DNA of 64,000 bases from Flavobacterium urumqiense (GTDB lineage Bacteria > Bacteroidota > Bacteroidia > Flavobacteriales > Flavobacteriaceae), in contig NZ_FNVP01000004.1 in NCBI RefSeq assembly GCF_900108015.1, forward strand, positions 62,001 to 126,000. Direction: 5' to 3'. Below, piece after piece: positions 45,934-55,300 of the stretch. A model generated the notes under the pieces. It saw only the letters and a list, made by a program, of their open reading frames with translations, was not told where the DNA came from and searched no databases. Both the position numbers and the translations under genes were made by a program. Numbering within the stretch: position 1 is the stretch's first letter; each line of letters opens with the position of its first letter.

Positions 45934-45954
45934 GTTTAAGGTTTAAGGTTTAAA
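45934..45954. repeat. GTTTAAG tandem repeat at the hisC/hisB junction
   Basis: Two GTTTAAG units and one GTTTAAA unit in direct tandem (7 bp each). The third unit supplies the hisC stop codon (TAA on the minus strand at 45952-45950). Looks like a slippage-prone heptamer. Confidence 0.7.
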
Positions 45955-46999
45955 GTTGTTTTAACACCTCAATTAATTTCATGTTTTCTTGTTCTGTTCC
46001 AACAGTAAGACGCAAACAATTATCGCATAACGGTTGGGTTGTTCTGTTTCTAATTACGATTCCTTTAGCAATCAATTTAGCGTATCTTTTATTGGCATCA
46101 TCTACTTTTACCAAAATAAAATTGGCTTCTGTCGAATAAATTTTATCTACAAATTTAACATTAAGTAATACTTTAAGTAACTCTTCTCTTTGTGTTATTA
46201 TAGATTCAATTTCAGATTTTATTTTATCTGTATCCCCCAATCTTTCTAAAGCTCTTTTTTGAGTCAATTCGTTTACATTATACGGTGGTTTTATTTTATT
46301 TAAAACCGAAATTACTTCTGCGGATGCATAACAAATACCCAATCTGATTCCTGCCAAACCGTACGCTTTTGATAGCGTTTGCGTAATGACTAAATTTGGA
46401 TATTCGTCTAATTCATTAATCCAACTTTCCTTTTTTGAAAAGTCAATATACGCTTCATCAATCACAACCAAACCTTTAAAATTTTGCAAAAGATACGCCA
46501 CACTTTCATCCGAAAATGAATTCCCGGTTGGGTTATTTGGAGAACATAAAAAGATGATTTTAGTAGTTGAATCAACAGCTTCCATAATTTTTTCAATTTG
46601 TGGTTGAAAATCCTCTGAAAGCAAAATTTCTTTATTTTCTACTGCATTGATATTGGCCAAAACACTATACATTCCATATGTTGGTGGCAATGTGATTACA
46701 TTGTCTTTCTTTGGTTCACAAAAAGCTCTGAATAATAGATCTAATACTTCATCGCTTCCGTTTCCCAATAAAATTTGATTCGTTTTGAGATTTTTTTGTT
46801 TTGCCAAAATTGCTTTTACACTCATTTGTTGTGGATCCGGATAGCGATTTACACCATTTTCAAAAGGATTTTCATTAGCATCCAGAAAAATCATATCTGC
46901 AGTATCAAAATCTTCAAATTCATCGCGTGCCGAAGAATAAGGTTTCAATTGCTTTACGTTTTCTCTGACTAAATTATTTATATCAAAATTATTTTCCAT
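45950..46999 (-). CDS. hisC: Histidinol-phosphate aminotransferase
   Basis: A 349-residue class I/II PLP enzyme. The Schiff-base Lys lies in TQTLSKAYGLAGIRLG, and other PLP contacts in LLGNGSDEVLD and CSPNNPTGN and VVIDEAYIDFS. I start at the ATG at 46999 (MENNFDINN); a TTG two codons further up is less likely. This start overlaps the hisD stop by 11 bp. It converts imidazole acetol phosphate to histidinol phosphate with glutamate. Confidence 0.95.
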   Translation of the reverse strand: MENNFDINNLVRENVKQLKPYSSARDEFEDFDTADMIFLDANENPFENGVNRYPDPQQMSVKAILAKQKNLKTNQILLGNGSDEVLDLLFRAFCEPKKDNVITLPPTYGMYSVLANINAVENKEILLSEDFQPQIEKIMEAVDSTTKIIFLCSPNNPTGNSFSDESVAYLLQNFKGLVVIDEAYIDFSKKESWINELDEYPNLVITQTLSKAYGLAGIRLGICYASAEVISVLNKIKPPYNVNELTQKRALERLGDTDKIKSEIESIITQREELLKVLLNVKFVDKIYSTEANFILVKVDDANKRYAKLIAKGIVIRNRTTQPLCDNCLRLTVGTEQENMKLIEVLKQL

Positions 47000-48281
47000 C
47001 TTCAATCGCTTTTAATCTCAATGAAACTGCATTTTTGTGTGCTTGTAAACCTTCTGCTTCTGCCATAATTTCGATAGCTTTACCGATGTTTTGTATTCCT
47101 TTTTGGGATATTTTTTGGAAAGTCATTGTTTTAGTAAAACTATCCAGATTCACACCACTATAATTCTTCGCATAACCGTTGGTTGGTAACGTATGATTAG
47201 TTCCTGAAGCATAATCTCCAGCACTTTCAGGTGTATAATTTCCTATAAATACAGAGCCCGCATTTTGAACGCCATTGCTGTAAAAATCATCAAATTCGGA
47301 ACAAATGATAAAATGTTCTGGTCCGTATTCATTGATTAATTCTAAGGCAATTGTATCGTTTTCTACAAAAATTAATTTAGAATTAGCAATGGCTTTTTTC
47401 GCAATATTTTTTCTTGGAAGAAAATCCATTTGAATTTGGATTTCTATTTCTACAGCATCAATTATTTTTTTTGATGTTGAAACCAAAATGACTTGGCTAT
47501 CCGCTCCATGTTCTGCTTGAGACAATAAATCCGAAGCTACAAAAGCAGGAACAGCAGTATCATCCGCCACAATCAATAATTCTGATGGACCGGCCGGCAT
47601 ATCGATTGCTACGCCAAATTGCGTTGCCAATTGTTTAGCCACGGTCACAAATTGATTTCCAGGTCCAAATATCTTATACACTTTAGGAATCGTTTTCGTT
47701 CCAAAAGTCATACCTGCAATAGCCTGAATTCCTCCTACTTTCAAAATTTTTGTTACGCCACATAAATTTGCAGCATATAAAATGGCAGGGTTTATATTTC
47801 CGTTTTTATCTGGAGGAGAACACAAAACAATTTCGTTACAGCCTGCAATTGCTGCAGGAACTGCAAGCATTAATACTGTGGAAAATAAAGGCGCAGTTCC
47901 ACCGGGAATGTATAAACCAATTTTTTGGATTGGTCTTTTTTCCTGCCAACAATTTACTCCTTCAATAGTCTCTACTTCTACTCTTTCGGTTTTTTGAGCG
48001 AAATGGAATTTTTTTATATTTGCTTTCGCTAATTGAATAGCCTCTTTTAGTTCGGAAGAAATAGACGCGATAGCCGCATCAATTTCAGCTTTAGAAACTT
48101 CTAATTTTTCGATTGATACACCGTCAAAAAGCGATGTATATTTTGCAACAGCAACATCACCTTTTTTTTGCACTTCCTTGAAAATTTCTTTTACTGTCGC
48201 TTCAATATCATCAACAGTTTTTGTAGGTCTTTCTAAAATGGAAGCCCAGCTTTCGGGTTTTGGATTGTATATTTTATTCAT
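46989..48281 (-). CDS. hisD: Histidinol dehydrogenase
   Basis: A 430-residue NAD-dependent zinc enzyme that oxidises histidinol to histidine in two steps. Visible landmarks are IGLYIPGGTAPLFSTVLML, the substrate/metal region DMPAGPSELLIVADD and EHGADSQVILV, and YTPESAGDYASGTNHTLPT near the C-terminus with zinc His. Length is normal. It lies 74 bp after hisG and overlaps hisC. Confidence 0.96.
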   Translation of the reverse strand: MNKIYNPKPESWASILERPTKTVDDIEATVKEIFKEVQKKGDVAVAKYTSLFDGVSIEKLEVSKAEIDAAIASISSELKEAIQLAKANIKKFHFAQKTERVEVETIEGVNCWQEKRPIQKIGLYIPGGTAPLFSTVLMLAVPAAIAGCNEIVLCSPPDKNGNINPAILYAANLCGVTKILKVGGIQAIAGMTFGTKTIPKVYKIFGPGNQFVTVAKQLATQFGVAIDMPAGPSELLIVADDTAVPAFVASDLLSQAEHGADSQVILVSTSKKIIDAVEIEIQIQMDFLPRKNIAKKAIANSKLIFVENDTIALELINEYGPEHFIICSEFDDFYSNGVQNAGSVFIGNYTPESAGDYASGTNHTLPTNGYAKNYSGVNLDSFTKTMTFQKISQKGIQNIGKAIEIMAEAEGLQAHKNAVSLRLKAIEDGK

Positions 48282-48355
48282 TTTTAATTTTATTCAAAGA
48301 TTAAATGATTTAAAAATTGAAAGATTTCACTTTTAAATCTTATAATATAAAACTC

Positions 48356-49213
48356 TTATAACACCATTTTCTCAATTGGGCAAACCAAAATTCCTTCGGC
48401 TCCAGCTTCTTTCAACTGATCAATCACATCCCAGAAAGTATCTTTGTCTATTACAGAGTGTACGCTGCTCCATCCTTTTTGTGCGAGAGGCAAAACGGTC
48501 AAACTTCTTAAGACAGGAAGAATTTTTCCAACAGCATCAATTTTGTCATTTGGAACATTCATCAAAATGTATTTCGATTTTCTTGCTCTTAAAACAGATT
48601 CAATTCTGAATTTTAATATATCAATTATTTTTTGAGATTCAGGACTTACTTTTGGAGAAACGGCTAAAACTGCTTCACTTTTAAAAATAACTTCAACCTC
48701 TTTTAGATTATTTTTAAACAAAGTACTACCGCTGGAAACAATATCAACAATAGCATCGGCTAAGCCAATGTTTGGAGCTATTTCTACCGAACCTGATATC
48801 TGGTGAATATCTACTTTTACGCCTTTAGAATTAAAAAAATCAAGTACTGTTTTAGGATATGATGTTGCAATACGCATACCATCTAAATCTTGAACCGATT
48901 TGTAATTGAATGCTTTGGGTACAGCAACGGATACTTTACATTTTGAAAAACCTAATTTTTGAATTACTTCAATATTGTTTCCTTTTTCAATTAATAAATT
49001 ATCGCCAACAATAGCAATATCTACAACTCCATCTATTAGATATTGAGGAATATCAGAATTTCTTAAATATAAAACCTCTAAAGGGAAATTTGATGCTTCA
49101 GCTTTTAACTGGTCGATTCCATTATCGATTGAAATACCTGCATCCTTAAGAATTTGAATGCTGTCCTCGTTTAAACGTCCTGATTTTTGAATTGCAATTT
49201 TTAATGTACTCAT
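48356..49213 (-). CDS. hisG: ATP phosphoribosyltransferase, long form
   Basis: A 285-residue enzyme for the first committed step (ATP + PRPP). Substrate loops: LKIAIQKSGRLNEDSI at the start and VDIVSSGSTLFKNNL in the second lobe. A C-terminal ACT-like regulatory domain of about 75 residues (ending AEGILVCPIEKMVL) marks the long form that is feedback-inhibited by histidine and needs no HisZ; no hisZ is seen. The attenuator lies just upstream. Confidence 0.96.
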   Translation of the reverse strand: MSTLKIAIQKSGRLNEDSIQILKDAGISIDNGIDQLKAEASNFPLEVLYLRNSDIPQYLIDGVVDIAIVGDNLLIEKGNNIEVIQKLGFSKCKVSVAVPKAFNYKSVQDLDGMRIATSYPKTVLDFFNSKGVKVDIHQISGSVEIAPNIGLADAIVDIVSSGSTLFKNNLKEVEVIFKSEAVLAVSPKVSPESQKIIDILKFRIESVLRARKSKYILMNVPNDKIDAVGKILPVLRSLTVLPLAQKGWSSVHSVIDKDTFWDVIDQLKEAGAEGILVCPIEKMVL

Positions 49214-49271
49214 TTTGTCTTTTTTGTTTTTTGATTAAAATATTTTGATTGAGTACAAATATTGGGTAATA

Positions 49272-49304
49272 AAAAACCCGTTTGATGTACTCAAACGGGT
49301 TTTT
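49272..49304 (-). terminator. his operon attenuator (leader terminator)
   Basis: On the minus strand a 14-bp perfect stem AAAAACCCGTTTGA/TCAAACGGGTTTTT with a 5-nt loop is followed by TTTTTTATT. It lies between the leader peptide and hisG. Part of its first arm (CGTTTGAG) can instead pair with TTTCAAGCG inside the leader peptide (49349-49341), giving an antiterminator. Confidence 0.88.
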
Positions 49305-49331
49305 AGAATATGTTGATTTACACACATACCA

Positions 49332-49391
49332 TTAACACATCGCTTGAAAGCAATAATGAAAATGATGATGATGCAATTGATTTGTAAACAT
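49332..49391 (-). CDS. hisL: his operon leader peptide
   Basis: A 19-residue frame, MFTNQLHHHHFHYCFQAMC, with five His in six codons (residues 7-12). It starts at the ATG at 49391 and ends at TAA (49334-49332), 28 bp before the terminator stem. When histidyl-tRNA is scarce a ribosome would stall at the His codons and leave TTTCAAGCG free for the antiterminator. The arrangement (promoter, leader, terminator, hisG) is classical. Confidence 0.85.
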   Translation of the reverse strand: MFTNQLHHHHFHYCFQAMC

Positions 49392-49422
49392 TTTTGTATT
49401 TGTGTTTATTTTAATTCTTATG

Positions 49423-49454
49423 CAAAGATAAGAGATAAATTATTTAAAAAGCAA
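49423..49454 (-). promoter_or_regulatory. his operon promoter
   Basis: On the minus strand: TTG (49454-49452), a 21-nt spacer, and TATCTTTG (49430-49423), a full match to the Bacteroidota -33/-7 consensus. The leader ATG is about 32 bp downstream of the -7 box. Confidence 0.8.
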
Positions 49455-49490
49455 TTTTTAATTTAACTTAAAAACGTAAAATTGTTAAAA

Positions 49491-50000
49491 TTACTTACCA
49501 TCACCCTCGTTTATTTCATTTGTCGGTGAACTATTAGGAATTACTTTGGTCGTAATGGCATCATCTCTTATTTCTGTATGACGAATTTCACCACCAGAAG
49601 TTCCAGCTAAAATTGTTAAATAGGTACCTACAATTGCCACAATAACCGCTACAAAAGAAATAAATTTAGCTTTAGAATTATTTTTTAAATTTAAAACTAT
49701 TCCTAAAATTGAAATGGCTCCAAGTAAATACAATACAATTGCCAGTTTTTCGGCTATTTCTTCATGTTCATGAATTATTCTTTTCCCAATATTTGGCATA
49801 TCTTCAACCAACTCTTCTGCTCCATCTCCTGTAGCTATACTTGCAAGTGCAAAAAGTGCAGCAACAATAAACAAAGCATAAGCGGTATTTTTTACCGAAT
49901 TATTCTTTAAAATAATTCCAACTATTAAAATTCCAAGTCCTAAAATGGTTCCGATAATAGGAAAATGGTTAACGACCATGTGTAAGTGAGCATCATTCAT
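49491..50000 (-). CDS. DUF2231-like four-helix membrane protein
   Basis: A 169-residue protein with four predicted helices: NHFPIIGTILGLGILIVGII, TAYALFIVAALFALASIATG, LAIVLYLLGAISILGIVL and FISFVAVIVAIVGTYLTILA. The His-Phe-Pro after helix start and the His/Glu-rich loop IIHEHEEIAE resemble DUF2231-type proteins that may bind haem. The charged tail is periplasmic or cytosolic. It lies 69 bp after the VIT1 gene in the same direction; function unknown. Confidence 0.7.
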   Translation of the reverse strand: MNDAHLHMVVNHFPIIGTILGLGILIVGIILKNNSVKNTAYALFIVAALFALASIATGDGAEELVEDMPNIGKRIIHEHEEIAEKLAIVLYLLGAISILGIVLNLKNNSKAKFISFVAVIVAIVGTYLTILAGTSGGEIRHTEIRDDAITTKVIPNSSPTNEINEGDGK

Positions 50001-50069
50001 AATATAATTTGTTTAATGTTTAAAATTTAGTACAATATATCGATTTTATTCGAAACATAATTATTCGTT

Positions 50070-51188
50070 TTATCCTGCTAATGAAACACCTATTAAAGAA
50101 CCAATTCCGTACGTTACTGCAGCTGCAGCCAACCCGAAAGATACTTGTCTAAGTCCGGAGAACATAATACTTTTTCCTGTTAATAAGGTTATTGCAGCAC
50201 CTATTCCAAAAAGCCCTACTACACTGCTTCCTACACTCAATAGAATTGCATTTTTCCCATCTAAAAACATAAAAGGATATAAGGGAATAATCGCTCCAAT
50301 TGAAAATAACACAAAAGAAGCTATAGCTGCTTCCCAGGCCGAGCCTCCTAATTCTTTTTTATCGATACCTAATTCCTCCGTAATGATTGCATCTATGGCT
50401 GTTTGATGACTTTCAAATGCCTTTTCAGCTAATTTTTTAGCTTCTTCAATATTCATTCCTTTAGCTTGGTACAACAATATAAGCTCCTTTTTTTCTTCTT
50501 CTGGTGATGCTTCCAGTTCTTCTGTTTCTAAGTCTATTTGGCGTTGATTTAATTCTCTGGAACTTTGCACCGAAAGCCATTCGCCCAAAGCCATTGATAT
50601 TGCTCCCGCCATAAGTCCTGCAATCCCGGTTAACAATATCGTATTATTAGAAACTGCAGCACCGGCAACTCCCATGACCAAACTCATGTTTGACACCAAT
50701 CCATCATTAGAACCTAAAACTGCTGCTCGCAAAGCATTACCGCCAACTGATTTATGCCTACTTTCGAATTTAGATAAAAAACCACCAGATACATTTAGTG
50801 CGGCATTATTGTTTACGGCTTCAATAATATTGAGGTGATTGTGTTCAAAACCTGTTGGCTTTTCTCCGCTTTGAATTTTGTTTTTTATTGCATTAACTGC
50901 AAATTGTTTTTCTATGTTTGAAAGGCTGCTAATAATAGAAGTGTAACCAAAAAATTTACCTAGTTTCAGTTGAAATTTTGCTCTTCCTGAAGGCAAAGGC
51001 ATTTTGTAATTTGGCTCGAACGTTAATACTTTATCCAGCATGTGTTTAGCATGCCCTTTTTCTATTTCCGATAATCCTCGTAAAACTCTCGTAAGATTGT
51101 CATCTGATTGAATTGCTGCAATACTATCATACAAAAAAGCAGTATCTACTTCCGTTTGTAATTGATCTTTTAGTTTGTTTAAATCCAT
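50070..51188 (-). CDS. Ferritin-like/VIT1-CCC1 fusion transporter (MbfA type)
   Basis: A 372-residue protein. The first 150 or so residues are a ferritin-like (rubrerythrin) domain with Glu/His ligands in LQTEVDTAFLYDSIA and GLSEIEKGHAKHMLD. The rest is a CCC1/VIT1 transporter: GGNALRAAVLGSNDGLVSNM, then several hydrophobic helices. The same domain order is known from MbfA, which exports iron. Iron or manganese export is therefore likely. It is 11 bp downstream of the RND adaptor and so part of a metal-efflux operon. Confidence 0.9.
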   Translation of the reverse strand: MDLNKLKDQLQTEVDTAFLYDSIAAIQSDDNLTRVLRGLSEIEKGHAKHMLDKVLTFEPNYKMPLPSGRAKFQLKLGKFFGYTSIISSLSNIEKQFAVNAIKNKIQSGEKPTGFEHNHLNIIEAVNNNAALNVSGGFLSKFESRHKSVGGNALRAAVLGSNDGLVSNMSLVMGVAGAAVSNNTILLTGIAGLMAGAISMALGEWLSVQSSRELNQRQIDLETEELEASPEEEKKELILLYQAKGMNIEEAKKLAEKAFESHQTAIDAIITEELGIDKKELGGSAWEAAIASFVLFSIGAIIPLYPFMFLDGKNAILLSVGSSVVGLFGIGAAITLLTGKSIMFSGLRQVSFGLAAAAVTYGIGSLIGVSLAG

Positions 51189-51199
51189 ATTTATTAATT

Positions 51200-52318
51200 T
51201 TAATTGACTAAATCAAAAACTCCTTTTGTCAATATTTTTGAAGATGAATTAATAGTGTTGTTAGTTAAAATTTCAACAAATTCTCCAGATTTTTTTCCTA
51301 TCGAAATAGCTGTCTTTTTAAAAGAATATTTATTGTTGCTGTCAGTTTTCAATAAAAGTACGAAATTTTTGTTGTTTTCAGTTATAATTGCTTCGATTGG
51401 TAGTGCTAAAGCTTTTTTAGAATCTATTATAATTTCAGCTTCGACAAACATTCCCGTTAGTAATTTTTGTTTAATGGCATCTTCTAAATGTGCATGAATA
51501 TTAATAGTTCGATCATTTCCTTCAATTGATTTTCCAACCAAATGTACTTCGGCATTAAATTCTTCTTTTGATGCTTCAGGTACTTGAAATTTAATTTTTT
51601 GTCCTATCTTAACTTTCAAAATATCTTTTTCAAAAACGGCTAATTCTAAATGCAAATGGTCTGTATCAACAATCTCCAAAATAACATCCGATGGGCTCAT
51701 AAGCATTCCCACATTGGCATTCATAATCACAATATCTCCTGAAATTGGGGAGAAAATAGTTATGATTGAAGTTAATTTACCTTTCTCCACCTGAGATGGG
51801 TTAATGTTTAGCAGTACTAATTTAGCCTTTAAACTCTGATGCATCGCTTTAGCACGTCGGTACTCGCTTTCTGCTTTTAAGTAGTTTTTTTGTGAGGTAA
51901 TTTTCTCATCATACAATGTTTTTTGACGTTCATATTCTGATTTTAAATATTTGATTTGCTCTGCCACTTCCAAATAATCTTTTTGAATATCCAAAAATTC
52001 CGTGTTTTCTAATGTCAATAAAGCTTGCCCTTTAGTTACTTTGTCGCCAACTAAAAGTTTAGTTGATTTTACATAACCTCCAATAAAAGTAGTTACTTTT
52101 GCTCTGTTTTGTGGTGGAACATCAATCTTTCCCGAAGCTTTAACTGTTATATCAAAGTCGTGTTCCGTAGGACTGGCAATTTCCATTCCTGAGGATTGAA
52201 ATTGTTCTTTTGTTGCTGTTACAAAACCGTCGTCCTTGGGTGTTAGCTCTTCCGTTTTGGTTTCTTTGCAAGAGAATAAAATAAAGGATAAAGCGACAAT
52301 ATAAATTGATTTTTTCAT
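51200..52318 (-). CDS. RND efflux periplasmic adaptor (membrane fusion protein), lipoprotein
   Basis: A 372-residue protein with a lipoprotein signal (ALSFILFSC, acylated Cys17). Biotinyl-lipoyl-like hairpin with GGYVKSTKLLVGDKVTKGQA and a coiled-coil (LEVAEQIKYLKSEYERQK), then barrel domain. It should link the CusA/CzcA pump (gap 9 bp) with its outer-membrane channel. It has no CusB-type N-terminal metal motif that I can see. Confidence 0.9.
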   Translation of the reverse strand: MKKSIYIVALSFILFSCKETKTEELTPKDDGFVTATKEQFQSSGMEIASPTEHDFDITVKASGKIDVPPQNRAKVTTFIGGYVKSTKLLVGDKVTKGQALLTLENTEFLDIQKDYLEVAEQIKYLKSEYERQKTLYDEKITSQKNYLKAESEYRRAKAMHQSLKAKLVLLNINPSQVEKGKLTSIITIFSPISGDIVIMNANVGMLMSPSDVILEIVDTDHLHLELAVFEKDILKVKIGQKIKFQVPEASKEEFNAEVHLVGKSIEGNDRTINIHAHLEDAIKQKLLTGMFVEAEIIIDSKKALALPIEAIITENNKNFVLLLKTDSNNKYSFKKTAISIGKKSGEFVEILTNNTINSSSKILTKGVFDLVN

Positions 52319-52327
52319 TTGTAAATA

Positions 52328-55300
52328 TTAAAAATTAAGATATTCTAATTCTAATTGTGTCTTGTTGAATTGTAAAATAGTGTCCAAATAATCTACCTGA
52401 ATCGTAATAGCATTTTCTAAACTCTGAATGTATTGGAAAAAATCAATTTCACCCTGTTTGTAGCTATTATTTCCAACTTTTATAATTTCATCAGATAATT
52501 TTTTACCATATTGATTGTAATAATTAATGGCTTCTTGGTATTTAGCTAATTCATTATTTTTTTGAGCTGTATACTGATCGATTTTTAGCTCTTCATTTTG
52601 CTTTTGTTGTTCCCAACTTTGTAATTCTAACTGGGCAACTTTCGTTTTAGAAACATTCCCGGAAAATAATATTGGTACAGCCAAGCCAATTTGAAAGCCA
52701 CGCAGCGATTGAGACAAACCGTTATTTTTTCCTTGAAAATAGTCCACGTTTATATCAGGCAGCCAGTGTTGTTTTTGTAAATTAATTTGATTTTTATAAT
52801 TTTTAGTAACACTTTCTAAATAAGCAGTATAGTACGATTTACTTATTCCGTTAGTTAAATTATTAATTGGTGTTATTATTTTATTTTTTATTTCAATTTT
52901 TTCTTCTGTTTGCACCAAAAATTGCAATAATTCATACTGCGCTTTTTTATCATTCTCAATTTGAATGAGCGTCGTTCTAATTTTTCTAAATTTAGACTGA
53001 GCTGTAATTTTCTCCAGATAATTTGTTTCTCCCAATTCAAAACGCCTATCACTAGCTTTAGAAAAATTTTGGTACAAACTATCTAAATAATGGTATAAAA
53101 CAGCTTGGTTTTGTAAATAAACAATGTGATAATAGAGATTTGAAACTCCAAAAGCCAGTTTGTTTTTTTGAATATCAAAATTGGCTTTTTCTTTATCATA
53201 TTCAGCTGAATATAGCTTTTTTTGTGCTCCATAAACCGTTGGAAAAGCAAATCTTTGTTGTACTCCAAAGACTTTTAAAGGTTCATTGTTTAAAGCTAAA
53301 TTATTCTGGTCATAACTGTAATAAATGTTGATTTTGTCAAATGTGTAAGCTGTTTTTATGTTCTCTTTCATTTTGGTCACCTGCAATTGGGCTGATTTCA
53401 AACCTTTGTTATTTTCGATTGCTTTAGTGATTAAACTTTCCAATTCTGGTTCATTAGTATTTGAATTTTGAGCAAAAGCCATTGATGAAGCTAACAAAAA
53501 CAGCATCATATAAGTTGATTTTTTATATTTGAATTTAGGTTTCTTAAATTCTTTTCCGTCAAAAACTTTATACAAAATTGGTAAAACGACCATGGTTAAA
53601 ATAGTTGCCGTAAACAAACCGCCAATAACTACAGTTGCTAATGGACGTTGCACCTCTGCTCCTGCTGATGAAGAAATAGCCATTGGTAAAAAACCTAATG
53701 CTGCTGCGGAAGCGGTCAATAATACCGGACGCAATCTATCGGTTGTTCCTTTTAGAATCAGTTCATCCATATCTTTTATTTCTCCGTTGTGCTTTAATTC
53801 TTTAAAATGCTCGACGAGTACAATTCCATTCAGTACCGCAATTCCAAATAGTGCAATGAAACCAACCCCTGCCGAGATGCTAAAAGGTAAATCTCTAATC
53901 CATAAGAACAGTATGCCTCCCACAGCTGAAAGCGGTATGGCAGTATAAACCATTAATGCTTCTTTGATGGTTCCAAAAGCAAAATACAAAAGAATAAAAA
54001 TCAACAACAAGGCAATAGGAACTGCAATCATCAATCGGGCTTTTGCACTTTGAAGATTTTCGAATTGTCCACCATATTTTACAGAGTAACCCACAGGAAG
54101 TTTGATTTTTGTGTCAACAATTTTTTGAATATCTGCCACTACACTTTGTAAATCCCGATTTCGAACATTGATACCCACAACAATTCTACGATTGGTATTG
54201 TCTCTGGAAATTTTGGCAGGACCTTCTGTGTATTCAATTGATGCTAATTCGCTCAACGGAATTTGTTCTCCGTTTCCGGTTGCAACATATAGATTCCTTA
54301 AGTCTTCAATATCAGTACGTTTTGTTTTGTCCAAACGAATAACCATATCAAAACGCTTTTCTCCTTCGAAGACATTTCCAACTATCTTCCCTGCGAAACC
54401 AAGCGCAATTGTTTCATTCAAATCGGCAATATTCAAACCATAACGAGCAATTTTGGAACGATCATAAACTACAGCCATCTGAGGTAGTCCTTCTGTCTTT
54501 TCGACAATTATATCAGATGCTCCTTCGACATTTTTAATAGCAACTTTAATTTCATGTGCCTTTTGAGCCAAGACATTTAAATCCTCTCCAAATATTTTAA
54601 TTGCAACATCTGAGCGTGTTCCTGAAATTAATTCGTTGAAACGCATTTCTATGGGTTGCGTAAACTCAATATCCATATTTGGAATTTGTTTTTCAATAGC
54701 ATTTTTAATCTTGTCTGCCAATTCGTCTTTGCTGGAAGCTGAAACCCATTCTGATTTTGGTTTTAACTTCACAATAACATCACTTTCTTCCATAGACATT
54801 GGATCTGTTGGGACTTCCGCAGCACCAATTCTGCTGACTACTTGTTGTACTTCGGGAAAGTTTTTCAGAATTATTTTTTCGATTTTTGTCGTTGTTGCAA
54901 TGGTTTTTGTCAATGAAGTTCCTATTTTAAGAACGGGCTGAATCACAAAATCACCTTCGTCAAGAGTTGGTACAAATTCCCCACCCATTGTTGTAAATAA
55001 AGCGATTGCCAGAAATAATAACCCAATTGCACCATACATTACTTTTTTGGTATTGGCCAAAGCCCAAGTAATTATTGGCACATAAAAGGAGTTTAATTTT
55101 TGGATTAATCGGTTTGAAAAGGAATTCGGATTTTCTATTATTGGTTTTAAAAACAACGAAGAAACTACAGGAACATACGTAAAACAAAATATCATGGCGC
55201 CAACCAAAGCAAAACTGAACGTCATCGCCATGGGCTTGAACATTTTACCTTCGATTCCTGATAAAGAAAGAATTGGAATAAAAACAATCAGAATAATCAA

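Noticed and set aside
47000..47005. A TTG start for hisC two codons upstream of the ATG
   Set aside because: The ATG at 46999 gives the expected N-terminus; TTG would only lengthen the overlap with hisD.
53529..53948. A 139-codon open frame on the plus strand within the RND pump gene
   Set aside because: It lies antisense to a well-conserved RND domain, shows no family features and has the composition of a reversed membrane-protein gene.
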